A stretch of DNA of 35,758 bases from Myxococcota bacterium (GTDB taxonomy: Bacteria > Myxococcota_A > UBA9160 > UBA4427). Positions 16,063 through 24,362 of the stretch are shown here, in pieces. Every line of letters begins with the position of its first letter. The stretch's first letter is position 1. The DNA is taken from assembly GCA_029941885.1 (NCBI GenBank), contig JAPYTP010000044.1, positions 1-35,758 of the forward strand, read 5' to 3'. The position numbers and the translations under genes were made by a program. The notes beneath the pieces were generated by a model. The model saw only the letters and a program-made list of their open reading frames with translations, did not search any database and had not been told where the DNA came from.

Positions 16063-16872
16063 ATGACCGATCTGATCTACGAGAAACGGGACGGCGTTGC
16101 CCATATCACCTTTAATCGTCCCGAACGCCGCAACGCTCTGAGTCCGGAGTCGATCATCCGACTCGCGGAGGCTTGGATCGACTATCGCGACGACGACTCG
16201 TTGCGAGTGGCAATCCTCACGGGCGTCGGGGACAAGGCGTTCTGTGCTGGAGGCGACCTGGGTCGGCTGCTCCCGCTCTTCACGGGTGCAAGACAGCCCG
16301 AGGACGAGTGGGATCGCAAGCTGATGGGCGATCTGCCCCTCTACATGTCCACCGCGCTCCTGCGGCCCTTCGAATTGTTCAAGCCGATCATCGCGGCGAT
16401 CAACGGGTATGCGCTCGCGGGTGGCTCGGAGCTCCTGCAGGCGACAGATATCCGGATCGCCTCGTCGAACGCCTCCTTCGGTCTGACCGAGACCCAGCGC
16501 GGGCTCGTACCGGGTGGCGGTTCGATGGTCCGCCTGGCGCGTCAGATCCCGTATTGCAAGGCGATGGAGATCCTGATGACAGGGGACGCGATGTCGGCAG
16601 AAGAAGCCCTGCGAGTCGGATTCGTGAACGAGGTCGTCGAGCCGGATCGGCTGATGCCCCGGGCTCTCGAGTTCGCCCATCGGTTGAAGAAGAACGGACC
16701 GATCGCTGTCGCCGCGGTCAAGGAAGCTGTCCTTCGAACGAGTGGGGTTCCCCTGGACGAAGCGTATGGGATCGAGGCAGAGATTTCGGCGCGGGTCACG
16801 CAATCCGAAGATGCGCGCGAGGGTCCGCGCTCGTTCATGGAAAAGCGTGAGCCGGTCTTCACGGGGAAATAG
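16063..16872 (+). CDS. enoyl-CoA hydratase/isomerase (crotonase family)
   Basis: The 269-residue crotonase has the first signature AFCAGGDLGRL near residue 61 and NGYALAGGSELLQATDIRIAS near 115. Both classical glutamates are present (GGSEL and FGLTETQRGLVPGGGS), unlike the crotonase at 1058, so ordinary hydratase activity is plausible. The insertion PLFTGARQPEDEWDRKLMGDLPLYMS (about 72-97) is a longer active-site loop than in short-chain hydratases. The start is the ATG at 16063; the AGGGAG element is about twelve bases away, rather far, and the longer frame upstream is not coding. It stands alone, downstream of the C tract, and is not clearly in an operon. Confidence 0.9.
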   Translation: MTDLIYEKRDGVAHITFNRPERRNALSPESIIRLAEAWIDYRDDDSLRVAILTGVGDKAFCAGGDLGRLLPLFTGARQPEDEWDRKLMGDLPLYMSTALLRPFELFKPIIAAINGYALAGGSELLQATDIRIASSNASFGLTETQRGLVPGGGSMVRLARQIPYCKAMEILMTGDAMSAEEALRVGFVNEVVEPDRLMPRALEFAHRLKKNGPIAVAAVKEAVLRTSGVPLDEAYGIEAEISARVTQSEDAREGPRSFMEKREPVFTGK

Positions 16873-16910
16873 GGGGCGATGAAACCCTCGGAATGATGTT
16901 GCACGTCGCT

Positions 16911-16936
16911 ACCCTTCCGTAAGAGACGGAGAGGGT
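16911..16936 (+). terminator. possible hairpin after the crotonase gene
   Basis: ACCCTTCCGT at 16911-16920 can pair with ACGGAGAGGGT at 16926-16936 across an AAGAG loop, giving a ten-pair stem with one bulged G. No T-run follows, so it is not a standard intrinsic terminator. It could be a weak or Rho-assisted terminator or a leader structure of the next gene. Confidence 0.3.
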
Positions 16937-16997
16937 CGAGCCCGCTGCGATCGAAGGTCCTTTCCGGTCGAGACTCGATTCAAATAGGAGGTTCAAT

Positions 16998-17408
16998 ATG
17001 TTGAGTCCGATCGAATGCGTGAAAAAGGTCGTCGACTGCGACAACGGACGAGACGCCGCGGGCTATCGAGCGATCATTCACGATGATTATCGGTCCTTCG
17101 TGCACGGAAAGGAGCAGAACGTGGGGGCCGAGGTCGAGGTCGCCGCGATCGCGGGCTGGTGGAAGGCGACCAGCGACGTCCACCTGGAGATCCTGGAACT
17201 CGCCGAAACCGACGGTCTCGTCACGCTTCGCTACACGCTCACGGGGACCCACGACGGAGACCTATTCGGACTGCCCGCAAGCGGAAAGAAATTCCACGTC
17301 GAGAATTGCACCCTGCTGCGCGTCATCGATGGAAAGGTCCAGAACGCCTATCGCTATTCGGATACCCTGGGGCTGATGACCCAGCTCGGGGCGCTGCCTG
17401 GCGCCTAG
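16998..17408 (+). CDS. SnoaL/NTF2-like protein
   Basis: The 136-residue protein has the cone-shaped NTF2-like fold pattern of SnoaL-type polyketide cyclases: an N-terminal helix pair (ECVKKVVDCDNGRDAAGYRAIIHDDY), then alternating strands ending FGLPASGKKFHVENCTLLRVIDGKV and AYRYSDTLGLMTQLGAL. The F-G-x-P-x-x-G-K segment and the terminal D-x-L-G-L-M-x-Q-L-G are typical of SnoaL-like proteins annotated as ester cyclases. The reaction cannot be assigned. A perfect AGGAGG precedes the ATG. The stop shares a CTAG palindrome with the stop of the convergent esterase. Confidence 0.8.
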   Translation: MLSPIECVKKVVDCDNGRDAAGYRAIIHDDYRSFVHGKEQNVGAEVEVAAIAGWWKATSDVHLEILELAETDGLVTLRYTLTGTHDGDLFGLPASGKKFHVENCTLLRVIDGKVQNAYRYSDTLGLMTQLGALPGA

Positions 17409-18727
17409 ACGCCCCGGTCCGTCAGCGCGAATTGCTGCACGAGGAAGGGGGCGAGCGGGGTGCCCCCGTACTCGCTCATCTTGTTCTGTTGGAGTACGAC
17501 GAGCACGATGCCCGTCGACGGGCTGATCCAGAAATTCGTCCCGTACGCGCCGCTCCACCAGAAATCGCCCTTCCGGCTCGGCATGATCGCCGCTTCCTCG
17601 TCGGCGACGACGCTTATCCCGAGGCCGAATCCGAGCCCTTCGATCCCCATGACTTCGAGCACGCCCGATTCGACTTCGAGCCGCCGCATGCGCGCGACGG
17701 TTTCACGCTTGAGAACTCGCACGCCGTCGTATTCCCCCTCGTTCCAGAGCATCAACGCGAAGCGCATATAGTCCGTTGCGGTGGACACGAGGCCCGACCC
17801 GCCGGGTGTCCAATCGGCGGCGTGATAGAGCGGGCCGGGGTCGCGGATGAGATCGCCGTCGTCATTCTGGAGGTACATCGTGGCGAGGGGCGCGTCTTCC
17901 GGTGTGTCCTTGCCATACCGCGTCGCGTGCATCGAGAGCTTCGTGAAGATCCGGCGCTCCATGAAGACTTCGAGCGGTTCGTCCGCGACGATTTCGACGA
18001 TGCGAGCCATCACGTCCATCGACGCGCCGTAGCGCCACTTCGTGCCGGGTTGCTCGAAGAGGGGAAGCGAGGCGAGTCGAGCGACGCGATCGCCCAGGCT
18101 CCCATCGCCGCCGTAGAGGCCATGTTCTCTCCAATGCTTTGCGAAGGGGGTCTTTTCGAAGCCGGCTCCGCCGATTCCCGAGCTGAAGGAGAGGAGATGG
18201 CGGATCCGCATGGGGGTCGTCTGTGACGTCGTTCCGGTCACTGCGCCCGCCGCGTCGAGCACGGCGACGTCCATCGAGCCCACGCCCGGCAAGTATTTCG
18301 TCACGAGATCGTCGAGTCCGAGTCTTCCCTCTTCGACGAGGATCATCGCAGCCGTCGCCACGATCGGCTTCGTCATCGACGCAATCTGAAAGCGCGTGTC
18401 GATCGACATCGGGATCTTCGCCTCGACGTCCTGATAGCCGGTCGTGATCGCGTGAATCAACCGACCGTCGCGGGCGATCAGCGCGACATAACCCGAGCGT
18501 GCGCCCATCCAGACACGGCCCTCGAGCACTCCATCGATCGCGGCTTTGCGCCAACCGGAGAGTCCTTCCGGTAAGGGCAGATCCGCGCGTGCCGGGGGAA
18601 GGTCGGGAATCGGCATCTCCCCGCCCCCGCATGCCAGACCGGCGAGGGCGCCGATCGTTGCGAGCAGGACCCGGGCGGGGCGAGCGAGCGGGTGGGACGA
18701 GGGACCGGAGGCAAGGGGTTTCGACAC
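17405..18727 (-). CDS. beta-lactamase-fold serine hydrolase, exported
   Basis: This 440-residue protein is of the class C beta-lactamase/EstB esterase family. The catalytic SxxK is S117-M-T-K120 in FQIASMTKP, the tyrosine motif is Y233 in WRYGASMDVMARIVE, and the third motif is W391-S-G in FWWSGAYGTNFW. An N-terminal hydrophobic segment (ARVLLATIGALAGLACGGG, ending at Cys33) looks like a lipoprotein signal, although Gly at position -3 makes the lipobox non-standard. Members act as esterases, transesterases or peptidases; beta-lactamase activity is not implied. The start is a GTG with AAGGAG upstream. It is divergent from the broken gene at 18815. Confidence 0.9.
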   Translation of the reverse strand: MSKPLASGPSSHPLARPARVLLATIGALAGLACGGGEMPIPDLPPARADLPLPEGLSGWRKAAIDGVLEGRVWMGARSGYVALIARDGRLIHAITTGYQDVEAKIPMSIDTRFQIASMTKPIVATAAMILVEEGRLGLDDLVTKYLPGVGSMDVAVLDAAGAVTGTTSQTTPMRIRHLLSFSSGIGGAGFEKTPFAKHWREHGLYGGDGSLGDRVARLASLPLFEQPGTKWRYGASMDVMARIVEIVADEPLEVFMERRIFTKLSMHATRYGKDTPEDAPLATMYLQNDDGDLIRDPGPLYHAADWTPGGSGLVSTATDYMRFALMLWNEGEYDGVRVLKRETVARMRRLEVESGVLEVMGIEGLGFGLGISVVADEEAAIMPSRKGDFWWSGAYGTNFWISPSTGIVLVVLQQNKMSEYGGTPLAPFLVQQFALTDRGV

Positions 18728-18814
18728 GGAGTCTCCTTTAGGGTGGGCGGTCCCGGGGTCTGCCGGAGTATATTCCTCTGGCGCGCCGTGCGAGTGCTAT
18801 TCGAGGAGAAGCAC

Positions 18815-19300
18815 TTGACCCCGATCCCGATTCAGAGACGCCCGCTGGATCTCGCCCTGGTCCTCTTCTTCAGTATCTCGGTCGTGTACGGATTCCTGTT
18901 CAGTCTGCCCGAAGGACTCGGCGTGCCCGTGTCGGCGGACAGTCCCTGGCCACCGCTACGCGCGCTCCACGAATGGGCGGCCGCGGACGAGCCGGCGCAT
19001 CTCGATCCACCGCCGAACCTGATCGCGGCGACGCTCTTCGACGGTTTCTTCCAGGCACCGTCCCTGCTCTTCGTCATGATCGGACTGGTCCGCCTGCGAT
19101 CCTGGCTGCGACCGCTCGGACTGGTCTAGGCAGGAGCAGCCGTCACGAACATGTTCTTCTACTTCACGCAGACCTTCCTCGGTCCGCATCCCCCGCCGAA
19201 CACGCTCTACTCCCTGCTCTTCAATCTGCCGTGGTTGATCGCGCCGGCGGTTCTCGGGGCCCGGGTGTTCCTGGGCCCCGACCTTCATCGCATAGCCTGA
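18815..19300 (+). pseudogene. four-helix (EXPERA/emopamil-binding-like) membrane protein gene with an internal TAG
   Basis: A TTG start at 18815 with GAGGAG upstream opens a frame that meets TAG at 19127-19129. It then continues in the same frame, without shift, to TGA at 19298-19300. The two parts read as one protein. RRPLDLALVLFFSISVVYGF and the second helix LFDGFFQAPSLLFVMIGLV precede the stop; AGAAVTNMFFYFTQTFLG, PHPPPNTLYSLLFNLPWLIAP and ARVFLGPDLH follow it. The layout of four helices with TN, LGPH and PN-x-x-x motifs resembles EXPERA/EBP-type proteins, as best I recall. Codon 105 is TAG where relatives tend to have an aromatic residue, and a TAT or TAC tyrosine codon would be one base away. 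It is a nonsense mutation, sequencing error or readthrough. Family assignment is tentative. Confidence 0.65.
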
Positions 19301-19318
19301 CCTCCCGCCGATCGCAAA

Positions 19319-21799
19319 TCAGGTCAGTGCGCCGGTCGCCGCGATCTCGGAGATCTCGTCGTCGGAGTAACCGAGGACGTCCCTGAGGACCTCGAAGGTG
19401 TGCTCTCCGATCAGCGGCCCCGCTCGGGTCGGGCGCTGGGGCGTGCGAGAGAAGGTCGTGACCGCGCCGTCGAAGATGCTCTTTCCGAAGCCGCCATGAT
19501 CGAGTTCGATGAAGAAACCCCGTGCATCGAGCTGGGCATCTCCGTGGAAATCCGTCGCGCGAAGAGGCACGTAGGCCGGGACGCCCGCTTCGCGGAGGCG
19601 ATCCGCGGCTTCGAAGCAGGCCTGTTCCATTGCCCAGCCCGATAGCGCGTCATCGATCTCCTTGCGTCGTGTGAGGCGCGCGTCGATCGGGTTGAGTTCG
19701 TCTCCTCCGAGCGCGGCGAGCGCCGGAACCTGCCCACAGAGCGCGCGCCATTGCTCGGACGTACGCGTTTCGATGGCGATGAAGCGTTCCGTCTCCTTCG
19801 TGCGGTAGACGCCGTGGGGGCAGCCCCATTCGGAGTCGAGGCCCGCCTGTTCGAGGACACGCCCGGTGGCCTGGTAGTCGAGGATCGTGGGATTCAGGTA
19901 GTGGATCGCCGCTTCGATCTGGGAGACGTCGATGACCTGGCCCTCGCCAGTGCGGTCGCGATGGTGGAGCGCGGCGCAGAGTGCGGCGAGGGCATAACGG
20001 GGAGAGATGAAGTCGGTGTAGGCGCCCCAGGGCGAGGTCGGCGCCCGGTCGGGCCAGCCCGTGATTCCGGTGAAGCCGCCGAGCGCGGCGCCGTGGATGC
20101 CGAAGCCCGTGTGCTTGCGTTCCGGACCTGTTTGACCGCGCATGCAGGTATAGAGCATGACGATGTCGGGGTTGATCTCGCGCAGCTGCGGATAGCCGAG
20201 GCCGATGCGTTCGGCGGTACCGGGGGTAAAATTCTCGACGACGACGTCGGCCCACTCGACCATCTTGTGCGCGACGGCGAGGCCTTCGGGTTTCGTGAAG
20301 TCGATTGCCACTCCCCGCTTCGACTGATTCATGTTGGCCGCGGTGTGGCCAGTCGTCGTGCCGGGATCGCCGATCCAGGGCGGCAGGAAGCGCAGGGTGT
20401 CGATCCGTGTCTCGGTCTCTACGCGCAATACCGTCGCGCCGAGGTTTGCGAGATCCTTCGTGATGAGGGGCCCCGCGGCGATCCAGGAGAAATCCGCGAC
20501 CTTGAGACCTTCGAAGATCTGGGTCCGGGAGGCGGGCGCCGAGACCGTCGGCGCGGAGGGGGCGCGATCCGTGGAGTCGACGAGACTCTGGTCCTGCCCG
20601 AGCCGTGGGGCGGCTCGGTCGTACTCGATCGGCGTCTGGGACAGCCGGGCGAAGGGGCCGGGCTGCTTCTCACCGTCGAGGTCGATCCAGAATTCGCGAT
20701 CGAGCAGTTGCTTGTCATTCAGGAGATCGGGCACCACGTAGATCGGCGCGATGAGCCATTTTTGGATGACCGCTTGCTCCTGGATCTCCGCTTTCGTCAT
20801 CGACTTGAGGTGGACCTTGAACTGCTCGACGGCCCGAATCGCTTTCTCGAGGTCGAGGGTGCCTTCCTGGAGCTGTTGGATCCAGGTCATCCAGTCGATG
20901 TCGAGCAGGTCCGCATCGAGACCCCCCTGCTCACCGATCCACTTCATGCAGGCGTTGAAGCCGAAAGCACCCTGGGCGCCAAGCACGAGGACGATCACGA
21001 CATGACCATCCTTGCAGGGCTCGAGGACGGGGAGCGTGAGGCCCGGTACGACCTCCATGCTGCCGGTTCGTGTCGCTCGTGAATCCTCGAAGCCCGGCGG
21101 ATCCGTTCCGACGGCGGCGAAATCGCTCACGTACATCAGGCTCCAGACGACGGCGGCCTGGACGGAGGAGTCGAGATGCTGGCCCTCTCCCGACCGGTTC
21201 CTTGAGTAGAGCGCCATCAAGACGTCGGCGGCGGCCTGGACGGAACCGAGGTGGGCGGTTTCGGGCAAGCCAACTGGCAGCGGGGGTCGATCGCCATCAC
21301 CTGTCATGTTGAGGTAGCCCCCGGACGCAGACATCGTGAGGTCCGTTGCTGGATGCTCCGCATAGGGTCCGGTCTGGCCGAAGGGCGAGACCGACACGTA
21401 GAGAAGCATCGGGTTCAACTTCTCGAGCGCTTCGAAGCCGAGACCCTTTGCATCCATCTCACCCGGGACCGAGGATTCGATCAGGATGTCGGCGGTGGTG
21501 ACCAGCGCGAAGAAGCGATCGCGATCGGCAGCATCCTCGAGATCGAGGACCACGCTTCGTTTGCCCAGACCGAAGGCGCGCCAGAAGAGCGAAGTCTCCG
21601 GGTCGCCGTCCGGCGCCTCGGGGCGCGGATGCTCGGCGCTCGGCGTCGTCGCGAAGGGTGGGGCGAAGCGGGAACCACAGCCCCCCGGTGGCTCGATCTT
21701 GATGACTTCGGCGCCGAGGTCGGCCAAGACACGGCCGGTCGCCTCGCCGAGGGGGGTGCTGAGATCGAGGACGCGAATCCCGTCGAGCGCGCGACTCAT
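19319..21799 (-). CDS. tandem-domain class III (CaiB/BaiF) CoA-transferase
   Basis: At 826 residues this is about twice the usual family length. It contains two CaiB/BaiF domains in tandem. The first starts LDGIRVLDLSTPLGEATGRVLADLGAEVIKIEPP, and the second, near residue 430, starts FEGLKVADFSWIAAGPLITKDLANLGATVLRVE. A roughly 30-residue Ser/Pro/Ala-rich linker joins them. By eye, the catalytic aspartate of formyl-CoA-transferase-like enzymes aligns with the Asp of AYTDFISPRYALAAL in the second half. The matching place in the first half (LPETAHLG) has no aspartate. The enzyme should move CoA between carboxylic acids or, less likely, act as a racemase/lyase. It lies 61 bases downstream of the amidohydrolase gene and is probably co-transcribed with it. 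Confidence 0.9.
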   Translation of the reverse strand: MSRALDGIRVLDLSTPLGEATGRVLADLGAEVIKIEPPGGCGSRFAPPFATTPSAEHPRPEAPDGDPETSLFWRAFGLGKRSVVLDLEDAADRDRFFALVTTADILIESSVPGEMDAKGLGFEALEKLNPMLLYVSVSPFGQTGPYAEHPATDLTMSASGGYLNMTGDGDRPPLPVGLPETAHLGSVQAAADVLMALYSRNRSGEGQHLDSSVQAAVVWSLMYVSDFAAVGTDPPGFEDSRATRTGSMEVVPGLTLPVLEPCKDGHVVIVLVLGAQGAFGFNACMKWIGEQGGLDADLLDIDWMTWIQQLQEGTLDLEKAIRAVEQFKVHLKSMTKAEIQEQAVIQKWLIAPIYVVPDLLNDKQLLDREFWIDLDGEKQPGPFARLSQTPIEYDRAAPRLGQDQSLVDSTDRAPSAPTVSAPASRTQIFEGLKVADFSWIAAGPLITKDLANLGATVLRVETETRIDTLRFLPPWIGDPGTTTGHTAANMNQSKRGVAIDFTKPEGLAVAHKMVEWADVVVENFTPGTAERIGLGYPQLREINPDIVMLYTCMRGQTGPERKHTGFGIHGAALGGFTGITGWPDRAPTSPWGAYTDFISPRYALAALCAALHHRDRTGEGQVIDVSQIEAAIHYLNPTILDYQATGRVLEQAGLDSEWGCPHGVYRTKETERFIAIETRTSEQWRALCGQVPALAALGGDELNPIDARLTRRKEIDDALSGWAMEQACFEAADRLREAGVPAYVPLRATDFHGDAQLDARGFFIELDHGGFGKSIFDGAVTTFSRTPQRPTRAGPLIGEHTFEVLRDVLGYSDDEISEIAATGALT

Positions 21800-21860
21800 G
21801 CCGAGTCTCCTTCTCTCAATGTCATCTCATCATGTCGATCGGGCCACGCGGAGGGTCCGA

Positions 21861-23066
21861 TCAGGCCGGTCGAAGCTCGTTCAGCTCGCGCGTGTTGTCG
21901 CGCAGGATACGGAGCTGCTTGTCGTCCTCGAACCGGTCCAACTCCCGCACATAGTCGAGGGGAGTGGGCATGCCTTCGATGTGGGGCCAGTCCGATCCGA
22001 AGATCACCCGATCCGCTCCCATCTGCTCTTCGACCTCGTAGACGTCGTCCTCCCAGAAGGGGTTGATCCAGACGTGCTCCCTGAATAGAAGGCCAGGATC
22101 CTCCTGGTAGTAGTTCGCGATAGAGAGTCGGTCGCGGGATTGCCCGAGCTTGCGGAAGAGATCTGGCAGGAACTCGGCGCCGTTCTCGATCGAGGCGATT
22201 CGAACGCCGGGGTGGCGCTCGAAGAGGCGCTCGAAGGCGCAGGTGATCAGGAAATCGTAGGCGGCGCGCTCGATGTTGAAATGCTTGATGTTGGGTGACA
22301 TTGCTGCACCCGCGGCATCCGCCGTGAAGCCGTCGTTGACATAGCCGTGGGTGGTGTAGCCCGAGTCGCCGGCGTGGACCACGACGGTGATGCCGGCCTC
22401 GGAAACCCGCGCCCAGAAGGGATCATGGCGAGGATGCGACGGCGAGAATGTACCCTCGTTCGCGAAGACCGCCGAGGGGCGGATGCAAACGACTCGAGCC
22501 CCTTCGGCGAGGGCCCATTCGAGTTCGCTGCAAGCGAAATCGACATCGGTCAGCGTGATGTAGGGCGCGGCGTGAATTCGGTTCTGGTAGGCGACGCCCC
22601 AGTCCTCGTTGACCCAGCGGTTGAACCCATGGAACAGGGCCTTGACGGCCTCGGTGTCGTGCTTGATCAGCTCTTCGTAGAGCACGCCCAGGGTCGGGAA
22701 GAGCCACATCGCTTCGATGCCTTGCTCGTCCATCTTCTTGATGCGCGCGTCGTTGTTCATGTAGTAGTCGGGAAGCGGCTCGCGCTCGCGGAGGGCCGCC
22801 ATCATGTTGGTGCCCTCCGGATTGCCGCGCAGGAAGTCGGAGATCGCGCCGGGCATCGCGATCGGATCCCAGGTCGGATTCTTCACGGCATGCGCGAGCT
22901 TTCCGCCTACCACATGATGCTTACGGCCCTCGATCTCGGCCCACTGGACACAGCGCGCCTGCATGTTCTTCGGGACGTGGCGAGTGAACGCGTCCGGCGC
23001 CTCGTAGTAGTGATTGTCGGCATCGAAGGGCTGATAGCCGAGTTGATCGACTGTGGCATTCGCCAT
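21861..23066 (-). CDS. amidohydrolase-superfamily metal-dependent hydrolase
   Basis: The 401-residue TIM-barrel protein is of the amidohydrolase_2 (aminocarboxymuconate decarboxylase-like) group. It has an N-terminal FDADNHYYEAPDAF (the D-x-D/N-x-H variant of the metal motif), AGITVVVHAGDSGY with the strand-5 His, and C-terminal DRVIFGSDWPHIEGMPTP with the strand-8 metal Asp in G-S-D-W-P-H. Substrates range from decarboxylated acids to hydrolysed lactones; none can be named here. The ATG at 23066 follows AGGAG; the open frame further upstream is unconserved. It is the promoter-proximal gene of a pair with the double CoA-transferase and is divergent from the BKACE gene. Confidence 0.9.
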   Translation of the reverse strand: MANATVDQLGYQPFDADNHYYEAPDAFTRHVPKNMQARCVQWAEIEGRKHHVVGGKLAHAVKNPTWDPIAMPGAISDFLRGNPEGTNMMAALREREPLPDYYMNNDARIKKMDEQGIEAMWLFPTLGVLYEELIKHDTEAVKALFHGFNRWVNEDWGVAYQNRIHAAPYITLTDVDFACSELEWALAEGARVVCIRPSAVFANEGTFSPSHPRHDPFWARVSEAGITVVVHAGDSGYTTHGYVNDGFTADAAGAAMSPNIKHFNIERAAYDFLITCAFERLFERHPGVRIASIENGAEFLPDLFRKLGQSRDRLSIANYYQEDPGLLFREHVWINPFWEDDVYEVEEQMGADRVIFGSDWPHIEGMPTPLDYVRELDRFEDDKQLRILRDNTRELNELRPA

Positions 23067-23371
23067 GCTTTTACTCCTGTGGTTCTGGGCGGGCATCTGC
23101 GCGTGGATCTGGGCGCCAGAGCTTAGCGATTCCGGGCGGACGCGGGGACCGAGAAGGGCCGGCCGGCGGGGAAAACATGGGAACTTCAGAGCGCCCGAGT
23201 CCCATCGAGACAGACGATCGTCGGCGCGGTCTCGAATCCGTGCTCTCGTCGGAAAATCGTGCGCAGTTTCCGCCATCGGGCGCGGACCGGTGATGCTTTC
23301 AGAGGTCGCACGAGCTGCTTCCACGAGCCATCTTCGGCGCATCCATCTACATCCGCTCGAGGGGGACCCCC
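23067..23371. other. divergent intergenic region, amidohydrolase/BKACE
   Basis: This 305-base gap separates two divergent genes and should hold promoters for both. I found no conserved ORF, no strong -35/-10 pair and no extended palindrome. The only clear elements are the two ribosome sites at its ends: AGGAG for the minus-strand gene and GAGGGGG for the plus-strand gene. Confidence 0.5.
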
Positions 23372-24256
23372 GTGGACAAGCTGATCATCGACGCGCGGCT
23401 CAACGAATACACGTTCCGCGAGCCCAATCCGAATATTCCGTTCTCGCCAGAGGAGATCGCCCGGGATGCGGCCGCGTGTCGCGAGGCCGGTGCATCGATC
23501 GTCCACTACCACGCGCGGGATCCCGAGACCGGAGCGCCATCCTCCGACCCGACGCTCTATGCCGAGAGTGCACGGCAGATTCGCGCGGCCTGTGACGCGA
23601 TGATCATGCCGACCCTGGGTGCCAACACGGTCACGGATCTGGATCAGCGCATCTCGCATATCGAGTTCATGGCGAAGGACTCCGCCTCGCGTGCCGATCT
23701 GGCACCGCTCGATCTCGCGAGCATCTCGCTCGGCATGTGGCGAGAGGGCATGGCCGAAGTCGGCGGCGATGACCTCGTCTACTACAACTCCGTCGGGATC
23801 CTGAAGGCCCTTGCCGGGCGGGCCCGCGCCGTTGGCGCGTTGCCCCTGGCGGCGATCTGGAACGTCGGCTCGCTGCGGATCCTCGAAGCATTCGTGCAGA
23901 CCGGGGTGCTCCCCCAGACGATCTTCGCGGAGCTCTTTACGACCGAAGGGGGGCTGATTGCCGGTCATCCTGGAACGCGGCGGGGCCTGCAGGCGCTCGT
24001 CGATTTCGTCCCGGAGTCCGTTGATTGTCTGTGGGCGGCGGCTTGTTACGGTGCGAATGCGCTCGATCTGGCGGAGTCGGCGATCGAACAGGGCGGGCAC
24101 GTGGCGATCGGCCTCGGTGACTATGCCTATCCGGAGATCGGCGGTGGTCAGCCGACCAATGCCGAGGTAATTGCCGCGGTCGTCGAGATTGCGGATCGAA
24201 AAGGACGTGAGATCGCGACCCCGAGCGAAGTGCGCGAGCGACTCGGCGCCAAATGA
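23372..24256 (+). CDS. beta-keto acid cleavage enzyme family (BKACE, DUF849)
   Basis: The 294-residue protein is of typical BKACE length. It starts KLIIDARLNEYTFREPNPNIPFSPEEIARDAAACREAGASIVHYHARD; the His45-x-His47 pair binds the Zn2+ of this family. Further motifs are MPTLGAN near residue 82, ISLGMW, AAIWNVGSLR, and the C-terminal HVAIGLGDYAYPEIGGGQPTNAEVI. The R-V-G-x-E-D of Kce, which carries a glutamate, reads GLGDY here. Family members (for example Kce of lysine fermentation) condense a beta-keto acid with acetyl-CoA to give acetoacetate and a new acyl-CoA. The substrate is unknown. It starts with GTG, and the two alpha/beta hydrolase genes follow on the same strand. Confidence 0.88.
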   Translation: MDKLIIDARLNEYTFREPNPNIPFSPEEIARDAAACREAGASIVHYHARDPETGAPSSDPTLYAESARQIRAACDAMIMPTLGANTVTDLDQRISHIEFMAKDSASRADLAPLDLASISLGMWREGMAEVGGDDLVYYNSVGILKALAGRARAVGALPLAAIWNVGSLRILEAFVQTGVLPQTIFAELFTTEGGLIAGHPGTRRGLQALVDFVPESVDCLWAAACYGANALDLAESAIEQGGHVAIGLGDYAYPEIGGGQPTNAEVIAAVVEIADRKGREIATPSEVRERLGAK

Positions 24257-24362
24257 ATCTGTGCGAAATCGCGCGTCGCGAGCGCCGATCCCTGGCACTG
24301 TTTCTGGCGTGGGGCGGCTGTTAGCCTGTTCCGATCCACCGACTCATGGAGGGCCAACACCC

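Noticed and set aside
17159-21082. Long plus-strand frames at 17159-18226 and 19751-21082
   Set aside because: They are antisense to the serine hydrolase and the double CoA-transferase and are dominated by Arg, Asp, Glu and Gly.
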